From Panorpa germanica (Eukaryota; Arthropoda; Insecta; Mecoptera; Panorpidae), in contig CAVMBN010000129.1 in NCBI GenBank assembly GCA_963678705.1, forward strand, positions 22,001 to 86,000: a DNA stretch of 64,000 nt, written 5' to 3'. The position numbers and the translations under genes are program-made. Of this stretch, positions 36,251-48,601 are shown piece by piece (within the stretch, counting starts at the first letter, position 1; every line of letters begins with the position of its first letter). The notes under the pieces are model-generated. The model ran no database searches and was not told the origin of the DNA. It saw only the letters and a list, made by a program, of their open reading frames with translations.

Positions 36251-37150
36251 AGCTTAAACTCGGCAACTATACCGACACTATGCAAAAGGGCATTTATGCC
36301 AATGGTTGTGTATTTTGCTTCGGCATGGTATTACAGGATTAATCTTCCAGATCTTCCATGCAAAGAACTATGTTATTGACGATGCCGCGTTGTTGCAGAA
36401 CTGTATCTACAGAAGTGGTGCAGGTGATATTGGGGACAATTCCTTTAAATTTAAAAATCACTAATGCACTTACTTAGTTAGTGTTAGTGCTAAAATATCA
36501 AGTGGTTAAGAAATCAAGAAATCTGTAGAGCTATATAAGGAAGACCTTATATAAACACACCTTGCGCGTGTCACAAGGACGGAATGAAGCTTAAACTCGG
36601 CAACTATACCGACACTATGCAAAAGGGCATTTATGCCAATGGTTGTGTATTTTGCTTCGGCATGGTATTACAGGATTAATCTTCCAGATCTTCCATGCAA
36701 AGAACTATGTTATTGACGATGCCGCGTTGTTGCAGAACTGTATCTACAGAAGTGGTGCAGGTGATATTGGGGACAATTCCTTTAAATTTAAAAATCACTA
36801 ATGCACTTACTTAGTTAGTGTTAGTGCTAAAATATCAAGTGGTTAAGAAATCAAGAAATCTGTAGAGCTATATAAGGAAGACCTTATATAAACACTACAA
36901 ATATACGGAAGACAAAAGGTTGCCGCCCACTATCAAGTAAGTCGAATAACATTAACTATAAATAATATTAAAACACAAGAATTAGTTTATATAAATGCGT
37001 GTTTTAAATAATAATGAGAGTGTATTAATTGTTATAAGTTATTTAGTGAACAATATATGCGGTTTTCTTGGAAATAGTGATTGATCGTTCATGAACATTC
37101 AATGGTAACAAACAAATGGTAAGTAAGTAGGCATAAGTACAAGTATGTAT
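35796..37150 (+). repeat. Unit 25, short form with internal duplication (1,355 bp), class C
   Basis: This is a short unit (1,018 bp) enlarged by a 337-bp tandem duplication running from the palm end to the middle of the tail. It therefore contains the 568-bp deletion junction twice, at 36466-36483 and 36803-36820. The palm frame is open. Confidence 0.93.
36214..36887 (+). repeat. 337-bp tandem duplication inside unit 25
   Basis: Two copies lie head to tail: 'caccttgcgcgtg' occurs at 36221 and again at 36558. At the junction 'ccttatataaacac' runs straight into 'accttgcgcg'. Both parents share aacac (gtAACACacc and tatAAACACtac), so a 5-bp microhomology lies at the breakpoint. The copies look identical by eye, including the rare 'gaccttatat', which suggests a recent event. 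Confidence 0.92.
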
Positions 37151-38736
37151 ATGAGATATTTATAGAAATTTAGTGTGCCTTTGTTTATGGCCGGTGGCCA
37201 AGTGACCTTCAAAGAATTAGACCGGCAAAAACCTATAGGTACGTCTACTGCGCTATGGAGAACTATTTTCATTGTCGAATATTATTTTTCAAACCGATTA
37301 CCGTTCCATGAAAAGGGAACTATCTTAAGGTTGTCCTCAGCGATCTGTAATGGGGCCTGAGCTCTGGAACATGGTATTTGACGAGAACTGTGTTTCTCAC
37401 TCGAAAGGTTGTGTAGACATATGTTTTGCCAACGATAATGTGATCCTTATCGGTGCAAATAGTACAGAAACCCTAGAAAGCCGTTCTCGACCTGCTATAT
37501 ATAAAATCTGTAGTTTCTTGAAGCTACAAAGCTACGAAACAAATACAGTAACAACAAATGATAAACTTGTAACCCACTTTGCGCGTGTCACAAGGACAAA
37601 ATGAAGCTTAAACTCGGCAACTATGCCGACACTATACAAGGGGGCATTTATGCTAATAGTTGTGTATTGTGCTTCGGCATGGTATTACTGGATCAATCTT
37701 CCAGATCTTCCATGTAAAGAACTATGTTATTGACGATGACGCGTTGTTGCAGAACTGTATCTACAGAAGTGGTGCAAGTGATATTAGGGACACTTCCTTT
37801 AGATTTAAAAATCACTCATGCACTTACTCAAGTACAAATTGCGCTAGAACTGAAAAAATTAAATTTTGATGATTTAAAATTAATGCGACAAATTTCGAGG
37901 ATTTAAAGTTAATGCGGCTGTAGGATAAAAGTCTGGAGACGATACCAAATATATTGCCAAAGAGATGAATGCATATATGCATAAGCTCTGGCAAGACAGA
38001 TGAAACTTAATACAAAAAGGAAGACCTACGTATTGGTTTACAAGGACGTTAATATTGCTTTGCAACACAAGTGGTTCCTATCTACTATGTGTGTGATCGG
38101 CTCCTGCTACTTTAGGTGAAAAAAGTGATTAAAAGTGAGAAATTAATTATGGAAAAAAATTAAATAAATTATATGAATACTTTTTCAAACGAAAAGTATT
38201 TAAGTTTGTTTTAAATTTGTGTTAATTTACCCTAAACAAAGTGTTTTTACAAAAGTTTGACTGTTGGAAACCAGTGTTAAAAACGAATTTTTCAATACGT
38301 GTACACGCGGTCTTATAAACATTACCTCAAATTTGTAACTATGATGTTTGATATAAGACATTAATAGGTGCGATAGACAAAAAAAGTGATAATAATTAGG
38401 TTAGTGTTAGTGCTAAAACATCAAGTGGTTTAAAATTCAAGAAATCTGTAAAGATATATAAGGAAGACCTCATATAAACACTACAAATCTACGGAAGACA
38501 AAAGGTTGCCGCCCACTATCAAGTAAGTCGAATAACATTAACTATAAATAATATTAAAACACAAGAATTAGTTTATATAAATGCGTGTTTTAAATAATAA
38601 TGAGAGTGTATTAATTGTTATAAGTGATTAAGTGAACAATATATGCGGTTTTCTTGAAAATAGTGATTGATCGTTCATGAACATTCAATGGTAACAAACA
38701 AATTGTAAATAAGTAGGCATAAGTACAAGTATGTAT
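37151..38736 (+). repeat. Unit 26, full length, class A (IIF, HVKN variant)
   Basis: 'ccatgtaaag' for 'ccatgcaaag' puts a stop in the QRTMLL frame. Units 30, 39, 42 and 44 share this. All five follow a short unit. Private changes include 'aaagggaac' and 'atcttaagg' ahead of motif B. Confidence 0.92.
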
Positions 38737-39890
38737 ATGAGATATTTATAGAAATTCAGTGTGCCTTTGTTGATGTCCTGTAACCAAGTGACCTTCAAAG
38801 AATTAGACCGGCAAAAACCTATAGGTACGTCTACTGCGCTATGGAGAACTATTTTCATTGTCGAACATTATTTTACAAACCGATTACCGTTCCATGAAAA
38901 GGCAACTATCTAAAGGTTGTCCTCAGCGATCTGTAATGGGGCCTGAGCTCTGGAATATGGTATTCGACGAGAACTGTGTTTCTCACTCGAAAGGTTGTGT
39001 AGACATATGTTTTGCCAACGATAATGTGATCCTTATCGGTGCAAATAGTACAGAAACCCTAGAAAGCCGTTCTCGACCTGCTATATATAAAATCTGTAGT
39101 TTCTTGAAGCTACAAAGCTACGAAACAAATACAGTAACAACGAATGATAAACTTGTAACACACCTTGCGCGTGTCACAAGGACGGAATGAAGCTTAAACT
39201 CGGCAACTATGCCGACACTATACAAGGGGGCATTTATGCTAATAGTTGTGTATTGTGCTTCGGCATGGTGTTACAGGATCAATCTTCCAGATCTTCCATG
39301 CAAAGAACTATGTTATTGACGATGACGCCTTGTTGCAGAACTGTATCTACAGAAGTGGTGCAAGTGATATTGGGGACAATTCCTTTAGATTTAAAAATCA
39401 CTCATGCACTTACTTAAGAACAAATTACGCTAGAACTGAAAAAATCAAATTTTGATAATTTAAAATTAATGCGACAAATTTCGAGGATTTAAAGTTAATG
39501 CGGCTGTAGGATAAAAGTCTGGAGACGATACCAAATATATTGCCAAAGAGATGAATGCATATATGCATAAGCTCTGGCAAGACAGATGGGACTTAATACA
39601 AAAAGGAAGACCTACGTATTGGTTTACAATAAACACTACAAATATACAGAAGACAAAGGTTGCCGCCCACTATCAAGTAAATGGAATAACATTAACTATA
39701 AATAATATTAAAACATAAGAATTAGTTTATATAAATGCGTGTTTTAAATAATAAAGAGAGTGTATTAATTGTTATAAGAGATTAAGTGAACAATATATGC
39801 GGTTTTCTTGGAAATAGTGATTGATCGTTCATGAACATTAAATGGTAACAAACAAATGGTAAGTAAGTAGGCATAAGTACAAGTATGTAC
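38737..39890 (+). repeat. Unit 27, internally deleted (1,154 bp), class A (IIL)
   Basis: The palm and most of the C-terminal block are present, then 'ggtttacaataa' joins directly to 'acactacaaat' near 39,626-39,634. About 432 bp of the tail are missing, including the AATAAA, the CpG palindrome and the TTAGG-like stretch. The two sides share ataa at the junction. No other unit has this deletion. Confidence 0.93.
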
Positions 39891-41478
39891 ATGAGATATT
39901 TATAGAAATTCAGTGTGCCTTTGATAATGTCTGGTGGCCAAGTAAACTTCAAAGAATTAGACCGGCAAAAACCTCTAGGTACGTCTACTGCGCTATGGAG
40001 AACTATTTTCATTGTCGAACATTCATTTTACAAACTGATTACCGTTCCATGAAAAGGCAACTATCTAAAGGTTGTCCTTAGCGATTTGTAATGGGGCCTG
40101 AGCTCTGAAACATGGTATTCGACGAAAACTGTGTTTCTCACTCAAAAGGTTGTGTAAACGTATGTTTTGCCAACGATAATGTGATCCTTATCGGTGCAAA
40201 TAGTACAGAACAACTAGAAAGCCGTTCTCGACCTGCTATAGATAAAATCTGTAGTTTCTTGAAGCTATAAAGCTACAAAACAAATACGGTAACAACGAAT
40301 GATAAACTTGTAACACACCTTGCGCGTCTCACAAGGACGGAATGAAGCTTAAACTCGGCAACTATGCCGACACTATACAAGGGAGCATTTATGCCGAAAA
40401 TTGTGTATTGTGCTTCGGCATGGTATTACAGGATTAATCTTCCATATCTTCCATGCAAAGAACTATGTTATTGACGATGACGCGCTGTTGCAGAACTGTA
40501 TCTACAGAAGTGGTGCAAGTGATATTGGGGACAATTCCTTTAGATTTAAATATCACTTATGCACTTACTCAAGTAAAAATTACGCTAGAACTGAAAAAAT
40601 CAAATTTTGATGATTTAAAATTAATGCGACAAATTTCGAGGATTCAAAGATAATGCGGCTGTAGGATAAAAGTCTGGAGACGATACCAAATATATTGCCA
40701 AAGTGATGAATGCATATATGCATAAGCTCTGGCAAGACAGATGGGACTTAATACAAAAAGGAAGACCTACGTATTGGTTTACAAGGACGTTAATATTGCT
40801 TTGCAACACAAGTGGTTCCTATCTACTATGTGTGTGATCGGCTCCTGCTACTTTAGGTGAAAAAAGTGATTAAAAGTAAGAAATTAATTACGGAACAAAA
40901 TTAAATAAATTATATGAATACTTTTTCAAACGAAAAGTATTTAGGTTTGTTTTAAATTTGTGTTAATTTACCCTAAACAAAGTGTTTTTACAAAAGTTTG
41001 ACAGTTGGAAACCAGTGTTAAACACGAATTTTTCATTACGCGTACACGCGGTCTTATAAACATAACCACAAAATTGTAACTTTGATGTTTGATATAAGAC
41101 ATTAATAAGTGCGATAGACAAAAAAAGTGATAATAATTAGGTTAGTGTTAGTGCTAAAACATCAAGTGGTTAAGAAATTCAAGAAATCTGTAGAGCTATA
41201 TAAGGAAGACCTCATATAAACACTACAAATATACGGAAGACAAAAGGTTGCCGCCCACTATCAAGTAAGTCGATTAACATTAACTATAAATATTATTAAA
41301 ACATAAGAATTAGTTTATATAAATGCGTGTTTTAAATAATAAAGAGAGTGTATTAATTGCTATAAGTGATTAAGTGAACAATATATGCGGTTTTCTTGGA
41401 AATAGTGATTGATCGTTCATGAACATTCAATGGTAACAAACAAATTGTAAATAAGTAGGCATAAGTACAAGTATGTAC
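39891..41478 (+). repeat. Unit 28, full length, class B
   Basis: It has the class B stops in motif B. Private changes include 'atgccgaaaattg' near 40,393 and 'gcgcgtctcac'. The C-terminal frame runs past its usual end because 'ggatttaaag' is 'ggattcaaag', a mark shared only with unit 40. Confidence 0.92.
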
Positions 41479-42496
41479 ATGAGATATTTATAGAAATTCA
41501 GTGTGCCTTTGATAATGTCTGGTGGCCAAGTGACCTTCAAAGAATTAGACCGGCAAAAACCTCTAGGTAAGTCTACTGCGCTATGGAGAACTATTTTCAT
41601 TGTCGAACATTAATTTTACAAACCGATTACCGTTCCATGAAAAGGCAAATATCTAAAGGTTGTCCTCAGCGATCCGTAATGGGGCCTGAGCTCTGGAACA
41701 TGGTATTAGACGAGAACTGTGTTTCTCACTCGAAAGGTTGTGTAAACGTATGTTTTGCCAACGATAATGTGATCCTTATCGGTGCAAATAGTACAGAACA
41801 ACTAGAAAGCCGTTCTCGACCTGCTATAGATAAAATCTGTAGTTTCTTGAAGCTACAAAGCTACGAAACAAATACGGTAACAACGAATGATAAACTTGTA
41901 ACACACCTTGCGCGTGTCACAAGGACGGAATAAAGCTTAAACTCGGCAACTATACCGACACTATGCAAAAGGGCATTTATGCCAATGGTTGTGTATTTTG
42001 CTTCGGCATGGTATTACAGGATTAATCTTTCAGATCTTCCATGCAAAGAACTATGTTATTGACGATGCCGCGTTGTTGCAGAACTGTATCTACAGAAGTG
42101 GTGCAGGTGATATTGGGGACAATTCCTTTAGATTTAAAAATCACTAATGCACTTACTTAGTTAGTGTTAGTGCTAAAATATCAAGTGGTTAAGAAATCAA
42201 GAAATCTGTAGAGCTATATAAGGAAGACCTCATATAAACACTACAAATATACGGAAGACAAAAGGTTGCCGCCCACTATCAAGTAAGTCGAATAACATTA
42301 ACTATAAATAATATTAAAACACAAGAATTAGTTTATATAAATGCGTGTTTTAAATAATAATGAGAGTGTATTAATTGTTATAAGTTATTTAGTGAACAAT
42401 ATATGCGGTTTTCTTGGAAATAGTGATTGATCGTTCATGAACATTCAATGGTAACAAACAAATGGTAAGTAAGTAGGCATAAGTACAAGTATGTAT
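41479..42496 (+). repeat. Unit 29, short form (1,018 bp), class C
   Basis: The 568-bp deletion junction is near 42,148-42,165. The palm frame is broken early by TAC-to-TAA ('ctaggtaagtc'), then open to the end, where GAATAA replaces GAATGA. Confidence 0.93.
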
Positions 42497-44082
42497 ATGA
42501 GATATTTATAGAAATTTAGTGTGCCTTTGTTTATGGCCGGTGGCCAAGTGACCTTCAAAGAATTAGACCGGCAAAAACCTATAGGTACGTCTACTGCGCT
42601 ATGGAGAACTATTTTCATTGTCGAATATTATTTTTCAAACCGATTACCGTTCCATGAAAAGGCAACTATCTAAAGGTTGTCCTCAGCGATCTGTAATGGG
42701 GCCTGAGCTCTGGAACATGGTATTCGACGAGAACTGTGTTTCTCACTCGAAAGGTTGTGTAGACATATGTTTTGCCAACGATAATGTGATCCTTATCGGT
42801 GCAAATAGTACAGAAACCCTAGAAAGCCGTTCTCGACCTGCTATATATAAAATCTGTAGTTTCTTGAAGCTACAAAGCTACGAAACAAATACAGTAACAA
42901 CGAATGATAAACTTGTAACACACCTTGCGCGTGTCACAAGGACAAAATGAAGCTTAAACTCGGCAACTATGCCGACACTATACAAGGGGGCATTTATGCT
43001 AATAGTTGTGTATTGTGCTTCGGCATGGTATTACAGGATCAATCTTCCAGATCTTCCATGTAAAGAACTATGTTATTGACGATGACGCGTTGTTGCAGAA
43101 CTGTATCTACAGAAGTGGTGCAAGTGATATTAGGGACAATTCCTTTAGATTTAAAAATCACTCATGCACTTACTCAAGTACAAATTGCGCTAGAACTGAA
43201 AAAATTAAATTTTGATGATTTAAAATTAATGCGACAAATTTCGAGGATTTAAAGTTAATGCGGCTGTAGGATAAAAGTCTGGAGACGATACCAAATATAT
43301 TGCCAAAGAGATGAATGCATATATGCATAAGCTCTGGCAAGACAGATGGGACTTAATACAAAAAGGAAGACCTACGTATTGGTTTACAAGGACGTTAATA
43401 TTGCTTTGCAACACAAGTGGTTCCTATCTACTATGTGTGTGATCGGCTCCTGCTACTATAGGTAAAAAAAGTGATTAAAAGTGAGAAATTAATTATGGAA
43501 AAAAATTAAATAAATTATATGAATACTTTATCAAACGAAAAGTATTTAAGTTTGTTTTAAATTTGTGTTAATTTACCCTAAACAAAGTGTTTTTACAAAA
43601 GTTTGACTGTTGGAAACCAGTGTTAAAAACGAATTTTTCAATACGTGTACACGCGGTCTTATAAACATTACCTCAAATTTGTAACTATGATGTTTGATAT
43701 AAGACATTAATAGGTGCGATAGACAAAAAAAGTGATAATAATTAGGTTAGTGTTAGTGCTAAAACATCAAGTGGTTTAAAATTCAAAAAATCTGTAAAGA
43801 TATATAAGGAAGACCTCATATAAACACTACAAATCTACGGAAGACAAAAGGTTGCCGCCCACTATCAAGTAAGTCGAATAACATTAACTATAAATAATAT
43901 TAAAACACAAGAATTAGTTTATATAAATGCGTGTTTTAAATCATATTGAGAGTGTATTAATTGTTATAAGTGATTAAGTGAACAATATATGCGGTTTTCT
44001 TGGATGTAGTGATTGATCGTTCATGAACATTCAATGGTAACAAACAAATTGTAAATAAGTAGGCATAAGTACAAGTATGTAT
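42497..44082 (+). repeat. Unit 30, full length, class A (IIF, HVKN variant)
   Basis: It is nearly the same as unit 26 through the palm and C-terminal halves. The tail has the cgtgtacacg palindrome and private 'tcatattgag' and 'ttggatgtag', the latter destroying the STAT-like site. Confidence 0.92.
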
Positions 44083-45430
44083 ATGAGATATTTATAGAAA
44101 TTCAGTGTGCCTTTGTTGATGTCCGGTGGCCAAGTGACCTTCAAAGAATTAGACCGGCAAAAACCTATAGGTACGTCTACTGCGCTATGGAGAACTATTT
44201 TCATTGTCGAACATTATTTTACAAACCGATTACCGTTCAACGAATGATAAACTTGTAACACACCTTGCGCGTGTCACAAGGACGGAATGAAGCTTAAACT
44301 CGGCAACTATGCCGACACTATACAAGGGGGCATTTATGCTAATAGTTGTGTATTGTGCTTCGGCATGGTGTTACAGGATCAATCTTCCAGATCTTCCATG
44401 CAAAGAACTATGTTATTGACGATGACGCCTTGTTGCAGAACTGTATCTACAGAAGTGGTGCAAGTGATATTGGGGACAATTCCTTTAGATTTAAAAATCA
44501 CTCATGCACTTACTTAAGTACAAATTACGCTAGAACTGAAAAAATCAAATTTTGATAATTTAAAATTAATGCGACAAATTTCGAGGATTTAAAGTTAATG
44601 CGGCTGTAGGATAAAAGTCTGGAGACGATACTAAATATATTGCCAAAGAGATAAATGCATATATGCTTAAGCTCTGTCAAGACAGATGGGACTTAATACA
44701 AAAAGGAAGACCTACGTATTGGTTTACAATAACGTTAATATAGCTTTGCAACACAAGTGGTTCCTATCTACTATGTGTGTGATCGGCTCCTGCTACTTTA
44801 GGTGAAAAAAGTGATTAAAAGTAAAAATTTAATTACGGAACAAAATTAAATAATTTATATGAATACTTTTTCAAACAAAAAGTATTTTATTCTGTTTTAA
44901 ATTTGTGTTAATTTACCCTAAACAAAGTGTTTTTACAAAAGTTTGACAGTTGGAAACCAGTGTTAAAAACGAATTTTTCATTACGCGTACACGCGGTCTT
45001 ATAAACATAACCTCAAAATTGTAACTTTAATGTTTGATGTTTGATATAAGACATTAATAAGTGCGATAGACAAAAAAAGTGATAATAATTAGGTAAGTGT
45101 TAGTGCTAAAACATCAAGTGGTTAAGAAATTCAAGAAATCTGTAGAGCTATATAAGGAAGACCTCATATAAACACTACAAATATACGGAAGACAAAAGGT
45201 TGCCGCCCACTATCAAGTAAGTCGAATAACATTAACTATAAATAATATTAAAACACAAGAATTAGTTTATATAAATGCGTGTTTTAAATAATAATGAGAG
45301 TGTATTAATTGTTATAAGTTATTTAGTGAACAATATATGCGGTTTTCTTGGAAATAGTGATTGATCGTTCATGAACATTCAATGGTAACAAACAAATGGT
45401 AAGTAAGTAGGCATAAGTACAAGTATGTAT
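44083..45430 (+). repeat. Unit 31, internally deleted (1,348 bp), class A (IIL)
   Basis: 'gattaccgttc' joins 'aacgaatgataaac' at about 44,238, removing 246 bp with motifs B and C. The loss is a multiple of three (82 codons) and keeps the local frame. The tail has the 7-bp 'gatgttt' repeat and 'ttctgttttaaat' seen in units 34 and 37. Confidence 0.93.
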
Positions 45431-47015
45431 ATGAGATATTTATAGAAATTCAGTGTGCCTTTGTTTATGGCCGGTGGCCAAGTGACCTTCAAAGAATTAG
45501 ACCGGCAAAAACCTATAGGTACGTCTACTGCGCTATGGAGAACTATTTTCATTGTCGAATATTATTTTTCAAACCGATTACCGTTCCATGATAAGGCAAC
45601 TATCTAAAGGTTGTCCTCAGCGATCTGTAATGGGGCCTGAGCTCTGGAACATGGTATTCGACGAGAACTGTGTTTCTCACTCAAAAGGTTGTGTAGACAT
45701 ATGTTTTGCCAACGATAATGTGATCCTTATCGGTGCAAATAGTAAGAAACCCTAGAAAGCCGTTCTCGACCTGCTATATATAAAATCTGTAGTTTCTTGA
45801 AGCTACAAAGCTACGAAACAAATACAGTAACAACGAATGATAAACTTGTAACACACTTTGCGCGTGTCACAAGGACGGAATGAAGCTTAAACTCGGCAAC
45901 TATGCCGACACTATACAAGGGGGCATTTATGCTAATAGTTGTGTATTGTGCTTCGGCATGGTATTACAGGATCAATCTTCCAGATCTTCCATGCAAAGAA
46001 CTATGTTATTGACGATGACGCGTTGTTGCAGAACTGTATCTACAGAAGTGGTGCAAGTGATATTGGGGACAATTCCTTTAGATTTAAAAATCACTCATGC
46101 ACTTACTCAAGTACAAATTACGCTAGAACTGAAAAAATTAAATTTTGATGATTTAAAATTAATGCGACAAATTTCGAGGACTTAAAGTTAATGCGGCTGT
46201 AGGATAACAGTCTGTAGACGATACCAAATATATTGCCAAAGAGATTAATGCATATATGCATAAGCTCTGGCAAGACAGATGGAACTTAATACAAAAATTA
46301 AAACCTACGTATTGGTTTACAAGGACGTTAATATTGCTTTGCAACACAAGTGGTTCCTATCTACTATGTGTGTGATCGGCTCCTGCTACTTTAGGTGAAA
46401 AAAGTGATTAAAAGTGAGAAATTAATTATGGAAAAAAATTAAATAAATGATATGAATACTTTTTCAAACGAAAAGTATTTAAGTTTGTTTTAAATTTGTG
46501 TTAATTTACACTAAACAAAGTGTTTTTACAAAAGTTTGACAGTTGGAAACCAGTGTTAAAAACGAATTTTTCAATACGCGTACACGCGGTCTTATAAACA
46601 TAACCTCAAATTTGTAACTATGATGTTTGATATAAGACATTAATAAGTGCGATAGACAAAAAAAGTGATAATAATTAGGTTAGTGTTAGTGCTAAAACAT
46701 CAAGTGGTTTAAAATTCAAGAAATCTGTAGAGATATATAAGGAAGACCTCATATAAACACTACATATATACGGAAGACAAAAGGTTGCCGCCCACTATCA
46801 AGTAAGTCGAATAACATTAACTATAAATAATATTAAAACACAAGAATTAGTTTATATAAATGCGTGTTTTAAATAATAATGAGAGTGTATTAATTGTTAT
46901 AAGTGATAAAGTGAACAATATATGCGGTTTTCTTAGAAATAGTGATTGATCGTTCATGAACATTCAATGGTAACAAACAAATGGTAAGTAAGTAGGCATA
47001 AGTACAAGTATGTAT
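45431..47015 (+). repeat. Unit 32, full length, class A (IIF, SKK variant)
   Basis: It has the 1-bp loss after 'aatagta' giving SKKP then a stop at 45755, SMIRQ, and a small change 'aaaaattaaaacctacg' in the C-terminal block shared with unit 35. Confidence 0.93.
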
Positions 47016-48601
47016 ATGAGATATTTATAGAAATTTAGTGTGCCTTTGTTGATGTCCGGTGGCCAAGTGACCTTCAAAAAATTAGACCGGCAAAAACCTA
47101 TAGGTACGTCTACTGCGCTATGGAGAACTATTTTCATTGTCGAACATTATTTTACAAACCGATTACCGTTCCATGAAAAGGCAACTATCTAAAGGTTGTC
47201 CTCAGCGATCTGTAATGGGGCCTGAGCTCTGGAACATGGTATTTGACGAGAACTGTGTTTCTCACTCGAAAGGTTGTGTAGACATATGTTTTGCCAACGA
47301 TAATGTGATTCTTATCGGTGCAAATAGTACAAAAACCCTAGAAAGCCGTTCTCTACCTGCTATATATAAAATCTGTAGTTTCTTGAAGCTACAAAGCTAC
47401 GAAACAAATACAGTAACAACGAATGATAAACTTGTAACACACCTTGCGCGTGTCACAAGGACGGAATGAAGCTTAAACTCGGCAACTATGCCGACACTAT
47501 ACAAGGGGGCATTTATGCTAATAGTTGTGTATTGTGCTTCGGCATGGTATTACAGGATCAATCTTCCAGATCTTCCATGCAAAGAACTATGTTATTGACG
47601 ATGACGCCTTGTTGCAGAACTGTATCTACAGAAGTGGTGCAAGTGATATTGGGGACAATTCTTTTAGATTTAAAAATCACTCATGCACTTACTCAAGTAC
47701 AAATTACGCTAGAACTGAAAAAATCAAATTTTGATGATTTAAAATTAATGCGACAAATTTCGAGGATTTAAAGTTAATGCGGCTGTAGGATAAAAGTCTG
47801 GAGACAATACCAAATATATTGCCAAAGAGATGAATGCATATATGCATAAGCTCTGGCAAGACAGATGGGACTTAATACAAAAAGGAAGACCTACGTATTG
47901 GTTTACATGGACGTTAATATTGCTTTGCAACACAAGTGGTTCCTATCTACTATGTGTGTGATCGGCTCCTGCTACTTTAGGTGAAAAAAGTGATTAAAAG
48001 TGAGAAACTAATTATGGAAAAAAATTAAATAAATTACATGAATACTTTTTCAAACGAAAAGTATTTAAGTTTGTTTTAAATTTGTGTTAATTTACCCTAA
48101 ACAAAGTGTTTTTACAAAAGTTTGACAGTTGGAAACCAGTGTTAAAATCGAATTTTTCATTACGCGTACACGCGGTCTTATAAACATAACCTCAAATTTG
48201 TAAATTTGATGTTTGATATAAGACATTAATAAGTGCGATAGACAAAAAAAGTGATAATAATTAGGTTAGTGTTAGTGATAAAACATCAAGTGGTTTAAAA
48301 TTCAAGAAATCTGTAAAGATATATAAGGAAGACCTCATATAAACACTACAAATCTACGGAAGACAAAAGGTTGCCGCCCACTATCAAGTAAGTCGAATAA
48401 CATGTACTATAAATAATATTAAAACACAAGAATTAGTTTATATAAATGCGTGTTTTAAATAATAATGAGAGTGTATTAATTGTTATAAGTGATTAAGTGA
48501 ACAATATATGCGGTTTTCTTGGAAATAGTGATTGATCGTTCATGAACATTCAATGGTAACAAACAAATTGTAAATAAGTAGGCATAAGTACAAGTATGTA
48601 T
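47016..48601 (+). repeat. Unit 33, full length, class A (IIL)
   Basis: Marks are TKTLESRSLPA after motif C and MTPCC in the C-terminal block. It differs from its copy, unit 36, by LLDLKI for PLDLKI. Confidence 0.93.

Noticed and set aside
36214-36887. A separate satellite family inside unit 25
   Set aside because: The 337-bp period is just a two-copy duplication of the standard unit sequence.
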